Shown: positions 1 through 7,933, counted from the stretch's first letter. The stretch is 64,000 bases of DNA from Alphaproteobacteria bacterium (GCA_018830445.1 JAHJSN010000061.1:1-64000), one strand, 5' to 3'. Numbers and translations: made by a program. The notes: generated by a model not told the origin, from the sequence alone.

Positions 1-160
1 CAAGTGAAAGCCAGCCCAACACGACCTTGGGAAGTGTTGGCAAGTGAAAGCCAGCCCAACACGACCTTGGGAAGTGTTGGCAAGTGAAAGCCAGCCCAAC
101 ACGACCTTGGGAAGTGTTGGCAAGTGAAAGCCAGCCCAACAGGACTTCAGGAACTGTTGG
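1..160. repeat. Tandem 40-bp hairpin repeat array upstream of tRNA-Pro
   Basis: Four head-to-tail 40-bp units fill positions 1-160. The first three are identical. Each unit is a 14-bp spacer (CAAGTGAAAGCCAG) followed by a 26-bp palindromic core in which CCAACAC pairs with GTGTTGG around an 11-base loop. In the fourth unit (121-160), next to the tRNA, the core changes to CCAACAG/CTGTTGG: both arms change together, so pairing is kept. The array starts at the window edge and may continue leftwards. A related array precedes the tRNA-Arg gene. Function unknown; a structured pre-tRNA leader or a mobile palindromic repeat are both possible. Confidence 0.9.
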
Positions 161-173
161 CGGAATAAGATGT

Positions 174-250
174 CGGGGCGTAGCTCAGCCTGGTAGAGCA
201 CCTGCTTTGGGAGCAGGGGGTCCGGAGTTCGAATCCCCGCGCCCCGACCA
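174..250 (+). tRNA. tRNA-Pro (anticodon TGG)
   Basis: A full cloverleaf is readable. The 7-bp acceptor stem pairs CGGGGCG (174-180) with CGCCCCG (240-246), the D-arm is GCTC/GAGC, and the anticodon stem CCTGC/GCAGG encloses loop TTTGGGA with anticodon TGG. A TTCGAAT T-loop and an encoded CCA end complete it. Length is 77 nt including CCA. It starts 13 bp after the last hairpin repeat unit, so that hairpin would lie in or next to the pre-tRNA 5' leader. Confidence 0.97.
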
Positions 251-276
251 ATTCTTGCATGTCTAGGGACGAACCT

Positions 277-582
277 ATGGTCGCGCGCATTTACAGACCA
301 GCCAAGTCGGCGATGCAGTCGGGCTTGGCGCGCACCAAGGACTGGGTGCTCGAGCACGAGCCTGAAGCCGCCCGCGAAGTCGAGCCGCTGATGGGTTGGA
401 CCTCTTCGCGGGACACCAAAAGCCAGATCCGGCTCGAGTTCGATACCCAGGAAGAGGCGGTCGCCTACGCCGAGCGCAACGGATTGGCTTTCCGCATTAT
501 CGAGCCGAAGCCGAGAGCGCCTGTTCGCAAGTCCTACGCGGACAACTTCAGGTTCGGCCGCATTGGCAAGTGGACGCACTGA
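277..582 (+). CDS. NDUFS4-like NADH dehydrogenase (complex I) accessory protein
   Basis: A 101-residue protein of the ETC complex I subunit NDUFS4/18-kDa family, an accessory subunit of the proton-pumping NADH:ubiquinone oxidoreductase shared by alphaproteobacteria and mitochondria. The family pattern is clear: an ARIYRPAK-type N-terminus, GWTSSRDT near residue 40, a QIRLEFDTQEEAVAYAERNG segment and the C-terminal KSYADNF and WTH end. The ATG at 277 is preferred over the in-frame ATG at 259 because homologues begin MVARIY-like and an AGGGA sequence lies about 8 nt upstream. It sits alone between two tRNA genes, and no other nuo gene is in the window. Family assignment is firm; the start is probable. 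Confidence 0.9.
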   Translation: MVARIYRPAKSAMQSGLARTKDWVLEHEPEAAREVEPLMGWTSSRDTKSQIRLEFDTQEEAVAYAERNGLAFRIIEPKPRAPVRKSYADNFRFGRIGKWTH

Positions 583-645
583 GGCTTGAGCTTCGTTCGC
601 TGCGCCGGCACCCTCGCAAACCTCACCATCGTGTGTTATCAGCCC

Positions 646-743
646 CCCCAACAACACCTCGGGAAGTGTTAGCAAAGCCCAACACGACCTTGGGAAGTGT
701 TGGCAAGTTAAAGCCAGCCCAACAGGACTTCAGGAACTGTTGG
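646..743. repeat. Second hairpin repeat array, upstream of tRNA-Arg
   Basis: This is a shorter version of the array at 1-160. It has a degenerate core at 646-671, a C-type core (CCAACAC/GTGTTGG) at about 678-703, a spacer differing from the first array by one base, and a G-type core (CCAACAG/CTGTTGG) at 718-743. As in the first array, the G-type core is the unit nearest the tRNA, ending 17 bp before it. The same order at two separate tRNA genes argues against chance. Confidence 0.85.
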
Positions 744-760
744 CTAGACATAAAACTTTC

Positions 761-837
761 GGCCCCGTAGCTCAGCTGGATAGAGCAGGTGACTTCTAAT
801 CTCCAGGTCGCACGTTCGAGTCGTGCCGGGGTCGCCA
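761..837 (+). tRNA. tRNA-Arg (anticodon TCT)
   Basis: The acceptor stem pairs GGCCCCG (761-767) with CGGGGTC (827-833), including one G-T pair. The D-arm is GCTC/GAGC, the anticodon loop CTTCTAA gives anticodon TCT, and the T-arm GCACG/CGTGC is perfect. The discriminator is G, followed by an encoded CCA. The anticodon stem GGTGA/TCTCC carries one T-T mismatch in its middle, which is unusual but tolerable. Length is 77 nt. Confidence 0.93.
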
Positions 838-1062
838 ATTTCCCTTCCGTGGAGGAAGGCCTGACCGACTTAGCGGCTCTTCGCACCAAACGGACTTGAT
901 GCCGTTTCACAAGCGGTGGGTCGAGCCGACGGCAGCCCCCCGGCTCATCGGCGATACCGTTGCCAGCCAGAGCCGAAAGGCTCGCACAAGGTCGAAGTGT
1001 TTTCCTCCGGCCGACATTGAGTTTCAGCGGCGGTCATCCATTTCGGCAGGCGGTTCTCCCAA
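838..1062. other. Gene-free interval after tRNA-Arg
   Basis: I see no convincing coding sequence, RNA gene or repeat here. It presumably holds the tRNA terminator and the promoter of the LysM lipoprotein gene, but no clear motif stands out. Confidence 0.4.
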
Positions 1063-1491
1063 ATGCGGCAATTCTTCTTCGCGCTCATCGCGACTGTGCT
1101 GCCATTGATCGCCGGGTGCACGGCAAAGGCACGGCTTGATCTCAGTTCCTATGAAACGCGCGACCAGCAACCTGGCAGCCTGCCAATGGCGGACGCCGAA
1201 TCGAACCCGGCGCTCGTCGCTGAAAGCGGCCCCGGCGGCCCCGGCGGCGACGCGGTTACGAACATCGAGGGCGCGCAACAGCGCCTGACACAGACTCAGG
1301 GCTGGCGCGCGGGCAACCCACGCCATGATGTCGGCGGCGATCATCAGGTCCATGTCGTGCGCGAGGGCGAAACCCTCTACAGCATTGCCCAGGGCTACTC
1401 GGTCCCCCTGGCCTCGTTGTTTGCCGCCAACGGACTGGTCAGCGACAGCCTCGTGCCCGGCCAGCATGTCATTATCCCGGCTCAGCCTTGA
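1063..1491 (+). CDS. LysM-domain lipoprotein
   Basis: A 142-residue predicted lipoprotein. The N-terminus has a hydrophobic signal ending in a lipobox LIAGC, so Cys19 would be lipidated and the protein anchored in the envelope. A low-complexity Gly/Pro/Ala linker follows. The C-terminus (about residues 95-139) is one LysM domain, recognisable by VREGETLYSIAQGY, the SLFAANGL segment and a PGQHVIIP end; LysM domains bind the glycan backbone of peptidoglycan. No catalytic domain is attached, so it is probably a cell-wall-binding structural or accessory protein. It runs convergent to the metC-like gene, with 31 bp between the stops. Confidence 0.85.
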   Translation: MRQFFFALIATVLPLIAGCTAKARLDLSSYETRDQQPGSLPMADAESNPALVAESGPGGPGGDAVTNIEGAQQRLTQTQGWRAGNPRHDVGGDHQVHVVREGETLYSIAQGYSVPLASLFAANGLVSDSLVPGQHVIIPAQP

Positions 1492-1522
1492 CGCCAACTC
1501 CGCGATGCAACGCCAGCCCGGC

Positions 1523-2707
1523 TCAACTACCTGCTGCTGCCATCCGCGCGAAACCGGCTTCAAGATCCGCCTTGAGATCGGCGACGTCTTCAAGGCCGAT
1601 GTGCAGGCGAAGCGCGGGCCCATCGCGCTTCCACGCCGTTGCTGTGCGCGTGTTCGAGCATTCGAAAGGTACCACCAGGCTTTCGTAGCCGCCCCATGAA
1701 AAGCCCATTCCGAAGAACTTGAGGTGATCGAGCAGTGCCGCCAGCCCGGCTTGCGAGACTGGCTTGAGAACAATCGAAAATAGCCCGCTCGCGCCGAGGA
1801 AATCCCGCTTCCAGATGTCATGCCCGGGACAGTCCGGCAAGCCGGGGTGCAACACTTCCGCGACCTCCTCTCGGGCCTTGAGCCAGTTCGCCATTTCGAG
1901 GCCGGAACGTTGATGCCGCTCGAGCCTGACGTCCAGCGTGCGCAAGCCCCTCAGCCCGAGGAACGTCTCTTCCGAGCCGGCGGAGTTCCCAAGAGCGATC
2001 GATGTGCGTTTGACGTGCGGCGCCGCCCGTGCGTTCGCCGCGATCGTTCCAAGCAAGGCGTCCGCATGCCCGACGATGTATTTCGTCGCCGATTGGATCG
2101 AAACGTCGACGCCGTGATCGAGCGCGCGGAAATAAAGCGGCGTCGCCCAGGTGTTATCCATCAACACCCATTTCTCGCGCGCCCGCGCCGCAGCGACGAT
2201 TGCCGGAATATCCTGCATTTCGAAGGTCTGCGATCCGGGGCTCTCGGTGAACACCAGCCGCGTCTTGTCGCAAATCAGTTCGCTGATCCCGCCGCCGATG
2301 AGTGGATCGTAGTAGATCGTCTTGACGCCCATGCGTGCCAGCACCTGATCGCAGAACCTGCGCGTCGGAAAGTAGACGCTGTCTGTCATCAGGATCTCGT
2401 CGCCTGCCTCGACGAACGAGAGGATCGCCGTGCTCACCGCATGCAGCCCCGATGTCGCCAGCACCGTGAATGCCGCCCCCTCGAGTTCCCCGATCGCTTC
2501 GCACAGCGCGTCGGTTGTTGGCGTCGTGTTGCGTCCATAGGTGTAGCGCTGGTCGTAGGCGACGAGCTTATCGTAGGTCGGGAACAGAACCGTCGAGCCG
2601 CGATAGACCGGCGTATTGACGAAGCCATGCTGCGCCAGCGGCTCGCGCCCGCTGTGTGTCACGCGCGTGGCGGGCCCACGTACTCTGCCCTTCTCGTTTT
2701 TGCTCAT
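1523..2707 (-). CDS. metC: Cystathionine beta-lyase-type PLP enzyme
   Basis: A 394-residue Cys/Met-metabolism PLP enzyme (fold type I, trans-sulfuration family). The sequence most resembles cystathionine beta-lyase, which converts cystathionine to homocysteine, pyruvate and ammonia in methionine synthesis. Visible features are the YGRNTTPT N-terminal segment, the DNTWATP motif (about residues 185-191) carrying the PLP-binding Asp, and SATKYIVGH, in which Lys209 should form the Schiff base. The SWGGYESL segment near the C-terminus fits MetC/beta-lyase. The ATG at 2707 is chosen because an in-frame start at 2776 would add 23 atypical residues; GGAG lies upstream, at a long spacing. Cystathionine gamma-synthase or gamma-lyase activity cannot be excluded. 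Confidence 0.88.
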   Translation of the reverse strand: MSKNEKGRVRGPATRVTHSGREPLAQHGFVNTPVYRGSTVLFPTYDKLVAYDQRYTYGRNTTPTTDALCEAIGELEGAAFTVLATSGLHAVSTAILSFVEAGDEILMTDSVYFPTRRFCDQVLARMGVKTIYYDPLIGGGISELICDKTRLVFTESPGSQTFEMQDIPAIVAAARAREKWVLMDNTWATPLYFRALDHGVDVSIQSATKYIVGHADALLGTIAANARAAPHVKRTSIALGNSAGSEETFLGLRGLRTLDVRLERHQRSGLEMANWLKAREEVAEVLHPGLPDCPGHDIWKRDFLGASGLFSIVLKPVSQAGLAALLDHLKFFGMGFSWGGYESLVVPFECSNTRTATAWKRDGPALRLHIGLEDVADLKADLEAGFARMAAAGS

Positions 2708-2913
2708 GAGATCTTTTGGTCTCCACTTTCGGTGATGCACAATAATGGCAGCTTGGGCTGCATCCCGATTTGTCAAGTTGCCCTCAATTGCATCAATCCC
2801 GACCTGATCTGCGGCACCAAGGCAACATTGTTATCCTTGATAGCTTGTCGATAGCGACGCTCGCAGCAGATATTGCTGTTGTGCGTTGCAGCATTCCCGT
2901 AACTTGCACCACA

Positions 2914-3699
2914 ATGCCAGAAGGGGAAAGTGCACGCAGCCCGGCTGTCGGGGCTACAGGTGTTGATTTCGGCTTGGCGGCAGCCAGCCGCAAACGGGGT
3001 GGTCCAGAAGATGACCAGACAACAGGCATGAGTTCGGTATTCGAAATTGGCGGTGTTGCGGGTTGGGCGGTCCTGGCAGGCCCTCTGATTCTCCTGGTGG
3101 CGGCGCTCGCGATGGCCCTGGTCTGGCCCAACCGACTCGTGCCAGCCAGTGGCGGGAATGATGAGCCCGTTCGCTCCATTCCAGCCGACGCGTTTAACGT
3201 TCCCGACCAGTCATTGAGGATAGTTGAAGCCGCCGAGCCTGCCGCTTCGCGACAGGCAGCACCCCCGGCTCCGCCATCACCGGACCAGGCTTCAATTCCG
3301 CAAATCGAGGACAAGGACATCGACGGATCCATTGGCGCCCTTTACGCCATACAGTCACAAGAAGCTCCCGCGACAAGAACGCCAGTCGACCCGATTTGCG
3401 CCTTGATCGACGAGGCTCTTGTCGAGATAGCCGTCGGCGACCGGGCCGCCGCCGCCGAAAAGTTGCGTCGCGCCATCATGCTCGCCGCCAAAGCGGGAGA
3501 CCGAAAGCAGCATGCCGCAGCCCGCCTCGAACTGGGTGACATGGCGCAGGCCGACGGTGATCTGCATACCGCATGCGAACATTGGCAACTGGCGCGATCG
3601 TTGTTCGAAGAAGAGCGAAGCGCAGCCGATGCCGCGAAATGCGAAAAGCGAATGACGAAGAATGGCTGCCCGACCGACTGGGTCCTGAATGACTTCTAG
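2914..3699 (+). CDS. Membrane-anchored protein with TPR-like C-terminus
   Basis: A protein of about 261 residues that I cannot assign to a named family. It has a short polar N-terminus, one strong membrane segment (about residues 46-68), a Pro/Ala-rich linker, and a C-terminal alpha-helical region (about 160-255). Its AAAEKLRRAIMLAAKAGDR and LELGDMAQADGDLHTACEHWQLARSLFEE-like segments look like tetratricopeptide helices. The start is uncertain: ATG 2914 and ATG 3028 are both in frame without a good ribosome site, and upstream residues look non-coding. The stop codon TAG (3697-3699) lies inside the CTAG end of a palindromic repeat, so the C-terminus may have been set by insertion of that repeat. 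Confidence 0.6.
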   Translation: MPEGESARSPAVGATGVDFGLAAASRKRGGPEDDQTTGMSSVFEIGGVAGWAVLAGPLILLVAALAMALVWPNRLVPASGGNDEPVRSIPADAFNVPDQSLRIVEAAEPAASRQAAPPAPPSPDQASIPQIEDKDIDGSIGALYAIQSQEAPATRTPVDPICALIDEALVEIAVGDRAAAAEKLRRAIMLAAKAGDRKQHAAARLELGDMAQADGDLHTACEHWQLARSLFEEERSAADAAKCEKRMTKNGCPTDWVLNDF

Positions 3700-3759
3700 T
3701 GTTCCGGGCTGACATTCAGGTTCCCGGCAGGGAACCATATGTCAGAGTCGGAGCACTAG
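3696..3759. repeat. CTAG-terminated palindromic element, core type 1 (copy A)
   Basis: A 64-bp element bounded by CTAGTG and CACTAG inverted ends. Inside, CTGACAT pairs with ATGTCAG, and an inner 7-bp stem GGTTCCC/GGGAACC closes on a GGCA loop. Near-identical 64-bp copies lie at 17240-17303 (same orientation) and at 24559-24622 and 46169-46232 (opposite orientation). It overlaps the stop codon of the preceding gene. Confidence 0.9.
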
Positions 3760-3839
3760 ATTTGATGACTGAAGAGGTCGTTCGCGGTTAGGCCTGGGTC
3801 AGTACCGATTGCAAGGTGCAGCCAGCCGCACCGGCCAGC

Positions 3840-4889
3840 CTATTCGGCGAGGATCTCCACCCGCACGGTCTGATTGTCTTCCAGGCTGACGTCCCTTGCA
3901 AACACCTTGCCGCCGTTGGTGGCGGTCACCCGGTAGGTTCCCGGTGCGACGACGTGGGTCGGTAGCGCTCCGACGCTGCGGTCGACGACGTCTCCGTCAG
4001 GGGTCGCGATTTCCCATTGGGTCGCCGGCAGCGCTTCGCCACCGCTGCGTGTGACCAGCGCCAATGTGACTTTTGCAGCCGCGTGCGCCATCGCAATCTC
4101 GGTCAGCTTGCCCGCTTCGACGGACACTTCGGATTCGACTTGTGCATTGGCCTCGCCATACGTCGATCGGATGTAGTAGATGCCTGCATTGAGCCGGACG
4201 ATGGTGCCGGGGCGTGCATTGGAAATGATCAGGCGGCGCTGGCCGGTTTGATCGGTCTCCGCTTCGAACACTTCGAACGTAACGGTCTTTTGAGGAACCT
4301 CCTGCTCGCCTGCATAGGCCGTCAGCCGGAGACCGCCGGCGTTGAGGATGAAACTCTCCTCCGACATCGGCCCGGCACCGACGTCGACCCTCCTGGTGAT
4401 GTGCGAGCGGCCGAACGCCACGTTGATGAAGTAGTTTCCAGGTTCCAACTGGATCCTTGGTGAGGGCTGGTCGCGGGTCTCCACGAGCGTGGGTGTCGCC
4501 TCGGCTGCCTGGGGCGCCGAATAAATTCGCCATACCAGATCGCGGTTGAGAACCCTCCCGTCTTCCGTGAGCCGCGCCGACAGCGCCACCCCGGGCCCCG
4601 CTACAGTATTCGCAAGGGCTTCGCGTGCCTGTTCGGCTGCATTCGATGGCTGGCTCGCCGCGGGATCTTCCGGGCGGCTTTCGCTCGCCCATGCATCGTT
4701 CGCGGGGCCGGGCGTGACGATGATGCCCGGATTCCAGCCTTCCGGGTTTTGCGCGCTGTCTTGTGCCTGCGCTGCAAGGCCGGCAAGGCAAATCAGCCCG
4801 AGCGCTGCCAATCGTGAGGCGGTCGCCCTGGCGGCGCGCCCGAAGTCCGTCGGCAGGCTTGAAGCGCGGCTCATGATGTACGAGATCAT
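3840..4889 (-). CDS. Exported beta-repeat protein, paralogue of the upstream VWA protein
   Basis: About 349 residues with an N-terminal signal peptide (hydrophobic LAALGLICLAGLAAQAQ region) and no later membrane span, so likely periplasmic or secreted. The body is a string of beta-rich repeats of roughly 80-90 residues, each with an extended VxW/F-E-type strand and a PGxYxV turn. Its last repeat closely resembles the last repeat of the neighbouring VWA protein: both have WEI, a DG-VV segment, an APG-TY/RY turn and a VRVE/TVEL end. The repeats resemble PEGA-like domains, but I do not claim that family. The gene follows the VWA gene by 46 bp and is probably co-transcribed. The start at 4889 has AAGGAA 10 nt upstream; an in-frame ATG at 4928 is an alternative. 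Confidence 0.7.
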   Translation of the reverse strand: MISYIMSRASSLPTDFGRAARATASRLAALGLICLAGLAAQAQDSAQNPEGWNPGIIVTPGPANDAWASESRPEDPAASQPSNAAEQAREALANTVAGPGVALSARLTEDGRVLNRDLVWRIYSAPQAAEATPTLVETRDQPSPRIQLEPGNYFINVAFGRSHITRRVDVGAGPMSEESFILNAGGLRLTAYAGEQEVPQKTVTFEVFEAETDQTGQRRLIISNARPGTIVRLNAGIYYIRSTYGEANAQVESEVSVEAGKLTEIAMAHAAAKVTLALVTRSGGEALPATQWEIATPDGDVVDRSVGALPTHVVAPGTYRVTATNGGKVFARDVSLEDNQTVRVEILAE

Positions 4890-4896
4890 CGCCCTG

Positions 4897-4928
4897 AAGT
4901 TCCTTGACCCATAAGTTCCTTGACCCAT
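4897..4928. repeat. 16-bp perfect tandem duplication at a ribosome-binding region
   Basis: The unit AAGTTCCTTGACCCAT occurs twice in a row (4897-4912, 4913-4928). Read on the minus strand, each copy contains an ATG and an AAGGAA Shine-Dalgarno-like sequence, so the start region of the downstream beta-repeat gene has been duplicated. Confidence 0.9.
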
Positions 4929-4935
4929 GCAGCCG

Positions 4936-6918
4936 CTACTGCTGGCGAAGTTCAACCGTCTTTGCATCTCCTGCGGCAATCTCGAAAGTGCCTTCGACGA
5001 GGCCCTTGCGGGTTTCGCAGCGCACCGAGTAGCGGCCTGGCGCAAGCAGTCCCGCCGGGGTACGGAGTTGCGTGCGCCAGACGACGGTTCCCGCCGCATC
5101 GCTGATTTCCCAGAACTGCCCGCCGAGCGCGCCGCCGTCCCGGTCGATTACGCTAAGACGGACGCTGCCGGCAAGTACGCCGAGCGCAACCTTGCGCAAC
5201 TCGCCAGCATTGAGTTCGATATCCTGCGCGGCCTTGACGTTGCGCGCGCCGATTTCGGCGACGATCCGATAGCGGCCCGGGGCAACCACGAAGCCCGGCG
5301 AGAGTTGGCTGCTGCGCTCGATCACCCGCAGCGGGTTGAGCTGATAAAGCTTATAGACGATCGGTTGCGGCCGCGAGTCTTCCCCGCTTGGCGCGTCTGT
5401 CAGCACTTCGAGGCGCGCGACGTGAAGCGACAGCTTTTTTTCGACGCGTTTCCCGGCCCCGAGCGCAACCCGGTCAGTGACGCTTGCCAGCCCCGACCTC
5501 ACCTCGACGTAGTAGGTACCCGCAGGCAGTCCGAATGAAGGTGAACCCGCCACCGATCTGGCGACCCGCCTGCGGCCGCCGGGCCGGTCCGGATCATCGA
5601 CCGATACGGTGAACTCGAACTCGGTGGCCTGCGCCCCGCCGATCGGAGCGTCCACCGACAGGACCAGCTCTCCGGCGTTGAGCGGCAGGTCGAGTTCCTG
5701 GCTGGAGCCTGCCGCGACTTCGACCGTCCGAGTCACTTCGAGCGGTCCGCTTTCCGCGCGCACCACGAACCGGCCTGCAGGCAGGATCAGTTCGCTTTGC
5801 GGATAAGGACTGACCAGCAGCGGTGTGCCTGAATTGTCTTTTGCGTCGAAGACACTGATAAGCGTTGCAGCGGCGGCTCCCGGCTCGCCGCCCGGGGCTT
5901 GTGCGCTATATCCCCCATCGACCGACAACAGCACCTTGCCCGCGTCGAACACCGCCTTCACTGCCGTGGGTTCGTCCTTCCCGACGCTCACTTGCCGCGC
6001 AAACGTTGCCCGCCCCAGCGACGCCTTGATGTAGTAGTCGCCGACCGCCATCGGCACGGCAAAGCGTGGTTCGAGGATATCTAGAATCGGCAGGTCTTCC
6101 GCGCCAGGTTCACCCGCCGATTTGTAGACCTGCCAGCGTACCGGTTTATCGACAGCTTCCCCGCCGTTGCCGAGTTGCGCGGTAAGAACGAGTTGCGGCC
6201 CCGCCTTCGGATCAGCCTGCAAGCCGGTTCGGCCTCCCGTCTTCGCCCTCGTGGCAAGCTTCGGTTTTGGACGGATCTGCAGATCGGCAAGCGCAACTTC
6301 GACAGCTTTGCCGATGGCGGCTTCCGCTTCTGGCGCGGTTGCAGCCGTATAGAAGCGTCCCTTGGTCAGGCGCGAGGCGCAGGCAAGTTCGGGTATCGGT
6401 TGATCGAGACCAAGCCCGACGGTGTGGATCTTCAGCCCGGCATGCTCCTGAGACAGCCGTTCGGCGAGCGCGCAAAGATCCTGACCGCAGTTGTCCGGCC
6501 CGTCCGCAATGAGGAGAATGGCATTGGGTTGGCTGGCGTCGAGCAGGCTCCCGCTCTGTTCGATGCCAAAGGTCACCGGCCCCTTGCTTTTCGGGTTCAA
6601 CGATTGCAGCGGCGCCACCGTGTCGGCGCCATCGCGCGCTTGCGGCGGTGATGTGACATCCGCACGCCCACAGCCTGGACCGAAGGTTACGAGACCGGTT
6701 TTGATCCCGCTTCCGGCATCCGGCAGCGCTTTCGCAAGAGCGCCGTGCGAGACTTCGAATTTCGTGCCCTGTCCGCCGGGCAGATTACCCCACATCGAGC
6801 CGGAACTGTCGAATACGACGATCAGCGTTCCGCCGCCCGCCTGCTGCGCGGCAAGTCGTCCTGGCGCCGCCATTATGACGAGCAAAGCGGCGATCAATAC
6901 CCAGCCCCAGGCGCGCAT
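4936..6918 (-). CDS. Exported von Willebrand factor A protein with tandem beta-repeats
   Basis: A 660-residue exported protein. A signal peptide (MRAWGWVLIAALLVIMAAP onwards, cleaved near LAAQQ) is followed by a VWA domain (about residues 30-210). Its metal-ion-dependent adhesion motif is intact as DSSGS at 37-41, with later conserved positions in the TFGPGC and LIADGPDNCG segments. Five to six beta-rich repeats follow, each with a PxGxY or PGRY turn (AVGDYYIKA, PAGRFVVRA, PAGTYYVEV, APGRYRIVA, APGRYSVRC). VWA domains mediate metal-dependent protein binding, so an envelope adhesion or scaffold role is plausible but unproven. Upstream in-frame residues look non-coding, and the signal peptide fixes the start at 6918. 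Likely an operon with the paralogue downstream. Confidence 0.8.
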   Translation of the reverse strand: MRAWGWVLIAALLVIMAAPGRLAAQQAGGGTLIVVFDSSGSMWGNLPGGQGTKFEVSHGALAKALPDAGSGIKTGLVTFGPGCGRADVTSPPQARDGADTVAPLQSLNPKSKGPVTFGIEQSGSLLDASQPNAILLIADGPDNCGQDLCALAERLSQEHAGLKIHTVGLGLDQPIPELACASRLTKGRFYTAATAPEAEAAIGKAVEVALADLQIRPKPKLATRAKTGGRTGLQADPKAGPQLVLTAQLGNGGEAVDKPVRWQVYKSAGEPGAEDLPILDILEPRFAVPMAVGDYYIKASLGRATFARQVSVGKDEPTAVKAVFDAGKVLLSVDGGYSAQAPGGEPGAAAATLISVFDAKDNSGTPLLVSPYPQSELILPAGRFVVRAESGPLEVTRTVEVAAGSSQELDLPLNAGELVLSVDAPIGGAQATEFEFTVSVDDPDRPGGRRRVARSVAGSPSFGLPAGTYYVEVRSGLASVTDRVALGAGKRVEKKLSLHVARLEVLTDAPSGEDSRPQPIVYKLYQLNPLRVIERSSQLSPGFVVAPGRYRIVAEIGARNVKAAQDIELNAGELRKVALGVLAGSVRLSVIDRDGGALGGQFWEISDAAGTVVWRTQLRTPAGLLAPGRYSVRCETRKGLVEGTFEIAAGDAKTVELRQQ

Positions 6919-7077
6919 GGCCCGGTGCGGTGAGGCGGCGGCTATTTCCGGCAAGGCAGTCCTCCACGTGGCGTGCGGCCGCAGGTTAGCGCTTTTGGCG
7001 GGCGGACGCGACACATGCCCGGATTTGCAATATATCGAACACGCATAGAAGCGCCATCCCGACACCGACGGATAATC

Positions 7078-7656
7078 ATGACCCACCCGGAAATCCTCGA
7101 ATTCCTCGAAAAGCGCCGCTCCGTGAAGCCCGCGATGTTCTCGCAAAAAGGCCCTGCGCCGGAGGAACTCACCCGCATTCTCTCGATTGCCGCGCGCGTA
7201 CCCGACCATAAGAAACTCAATCCGTGGCGATTTATCGTCTTTTCCGGCGACGCCCGGGCTCGGGCGGGAGAAATCTTCGCACGCGCCTGCACCAAGGAGG
7301 ACCGCCAGCAGCCGTCCGAAATCCGCCTGCAGACTGAACGCGAGCGTTTCCAGCGCGCGCCCGTCGTCGTCGCCGTCGTCAACCGCCTGGTGGACAAGCC
7401 CGGAGTGCCCGAGCTGGAACAGACGCTCTCGACCGGTGCTGCCGCATTCAACCTGTGCCTTGCCGCCAATGCGCTGGGCTACGCCACCTGCTGGATCACC
7501 GAATGGATCGCCTATTCGCCGATCGTGAAGTCCGGCCTGGGCTTGGCCGACAACGAACGCATCGCCGGCTTCGTCTATATCGGCGAACCCACCGAACGCC
7601 AGGACGACCGCGACCGCCCGGCGCTGGGCGACGTCGTGAGCTATTGGGAAGGGTGA
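7078..7656 (+). CDS. Nitroreductase family protein (YdjA-like)
   Basis: A 192-residue FMN-dependent nitroreductase-fold protein. Recognisable elements are the N-terminal RRSVKPAMFSQKGP segment with its FMN-binding Arg-Arg-Ser, AARVPDHKKLNPWRFIVF, the LSTGAAAFNLCLAANALGYATCWITE helix and the C-terminal IGEPTE. The short length and PDHKKL(N/Q)PWRF motif fit the YdjA-type branch, which reduces nitro or quinone compounds with NAD(P)H; the physiological substrate is unknown. ATG 7078 is chosen because upstream residues do not match the family. A fragment of a close paralogue lies at 10642-10812. Confidence 0.88.
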   Translation: MTHPEILEFLEKRRSVKPAMFSQKGPAPEELTRILSIAARVPDHKKLNPWRFIVFSGDARARAGEIFARACTKEDRQQPSEIRLQTERERFQRAPVVVAVVNRLVDKPGVPELEQTLSTGAAAFNLCLAANALGYATCWITEWIAYSPIVKSGLGLADNERIAGFVYIGEPTERQDDRDRPALGDVVSYWEG

Positions 7657-7933
7657 GCCGGAGGCCCGCTTGGTTCGGGGGGAGGGCAAAAAGTGCCTGA
7701 TGCCGGCTTATCGATAGAATTTCGGAAGGTCAGCGGGGGGGGGGAACGTTGTGGCTGACCCTGTGCCGCCACATGCAGTTCGCAGATCTCGCGCCATCGT
7801 AAAGCGTCCGTTTCGAGGATCAGGCGTCCGCTCGGGGCCGGTGGCGCCGAAACCGCGCGGACAAATCACACATTTTGACGCCCATCGATGCAACGCTCGC
7901 AACTCGGAGTGGTTGTAACTCGATGCAGCCCGA
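7657..7933. other. Gene-free interval upstream of tetR promoter
   Basis: No supported gene. A run of eleven G residues lies at 7733-7743. The interval separates the nitroreductase stop from the tetR promoter; antisense reading frames here are shadows. Confidence 0.4.

Noticed and set aside
1-160. Repeat array resembling a CRISPR
   Set aside because: The interval between palindromic cores is the same sequence every time, so there are no unique spacers, and no cas gene is nearby. It is a tandem repeat.
1820-2854. 344-codon ORF opposite metC
   Set aside because: Antisense to a gene with an intact PLP site; composition is typical of a shadow frame.
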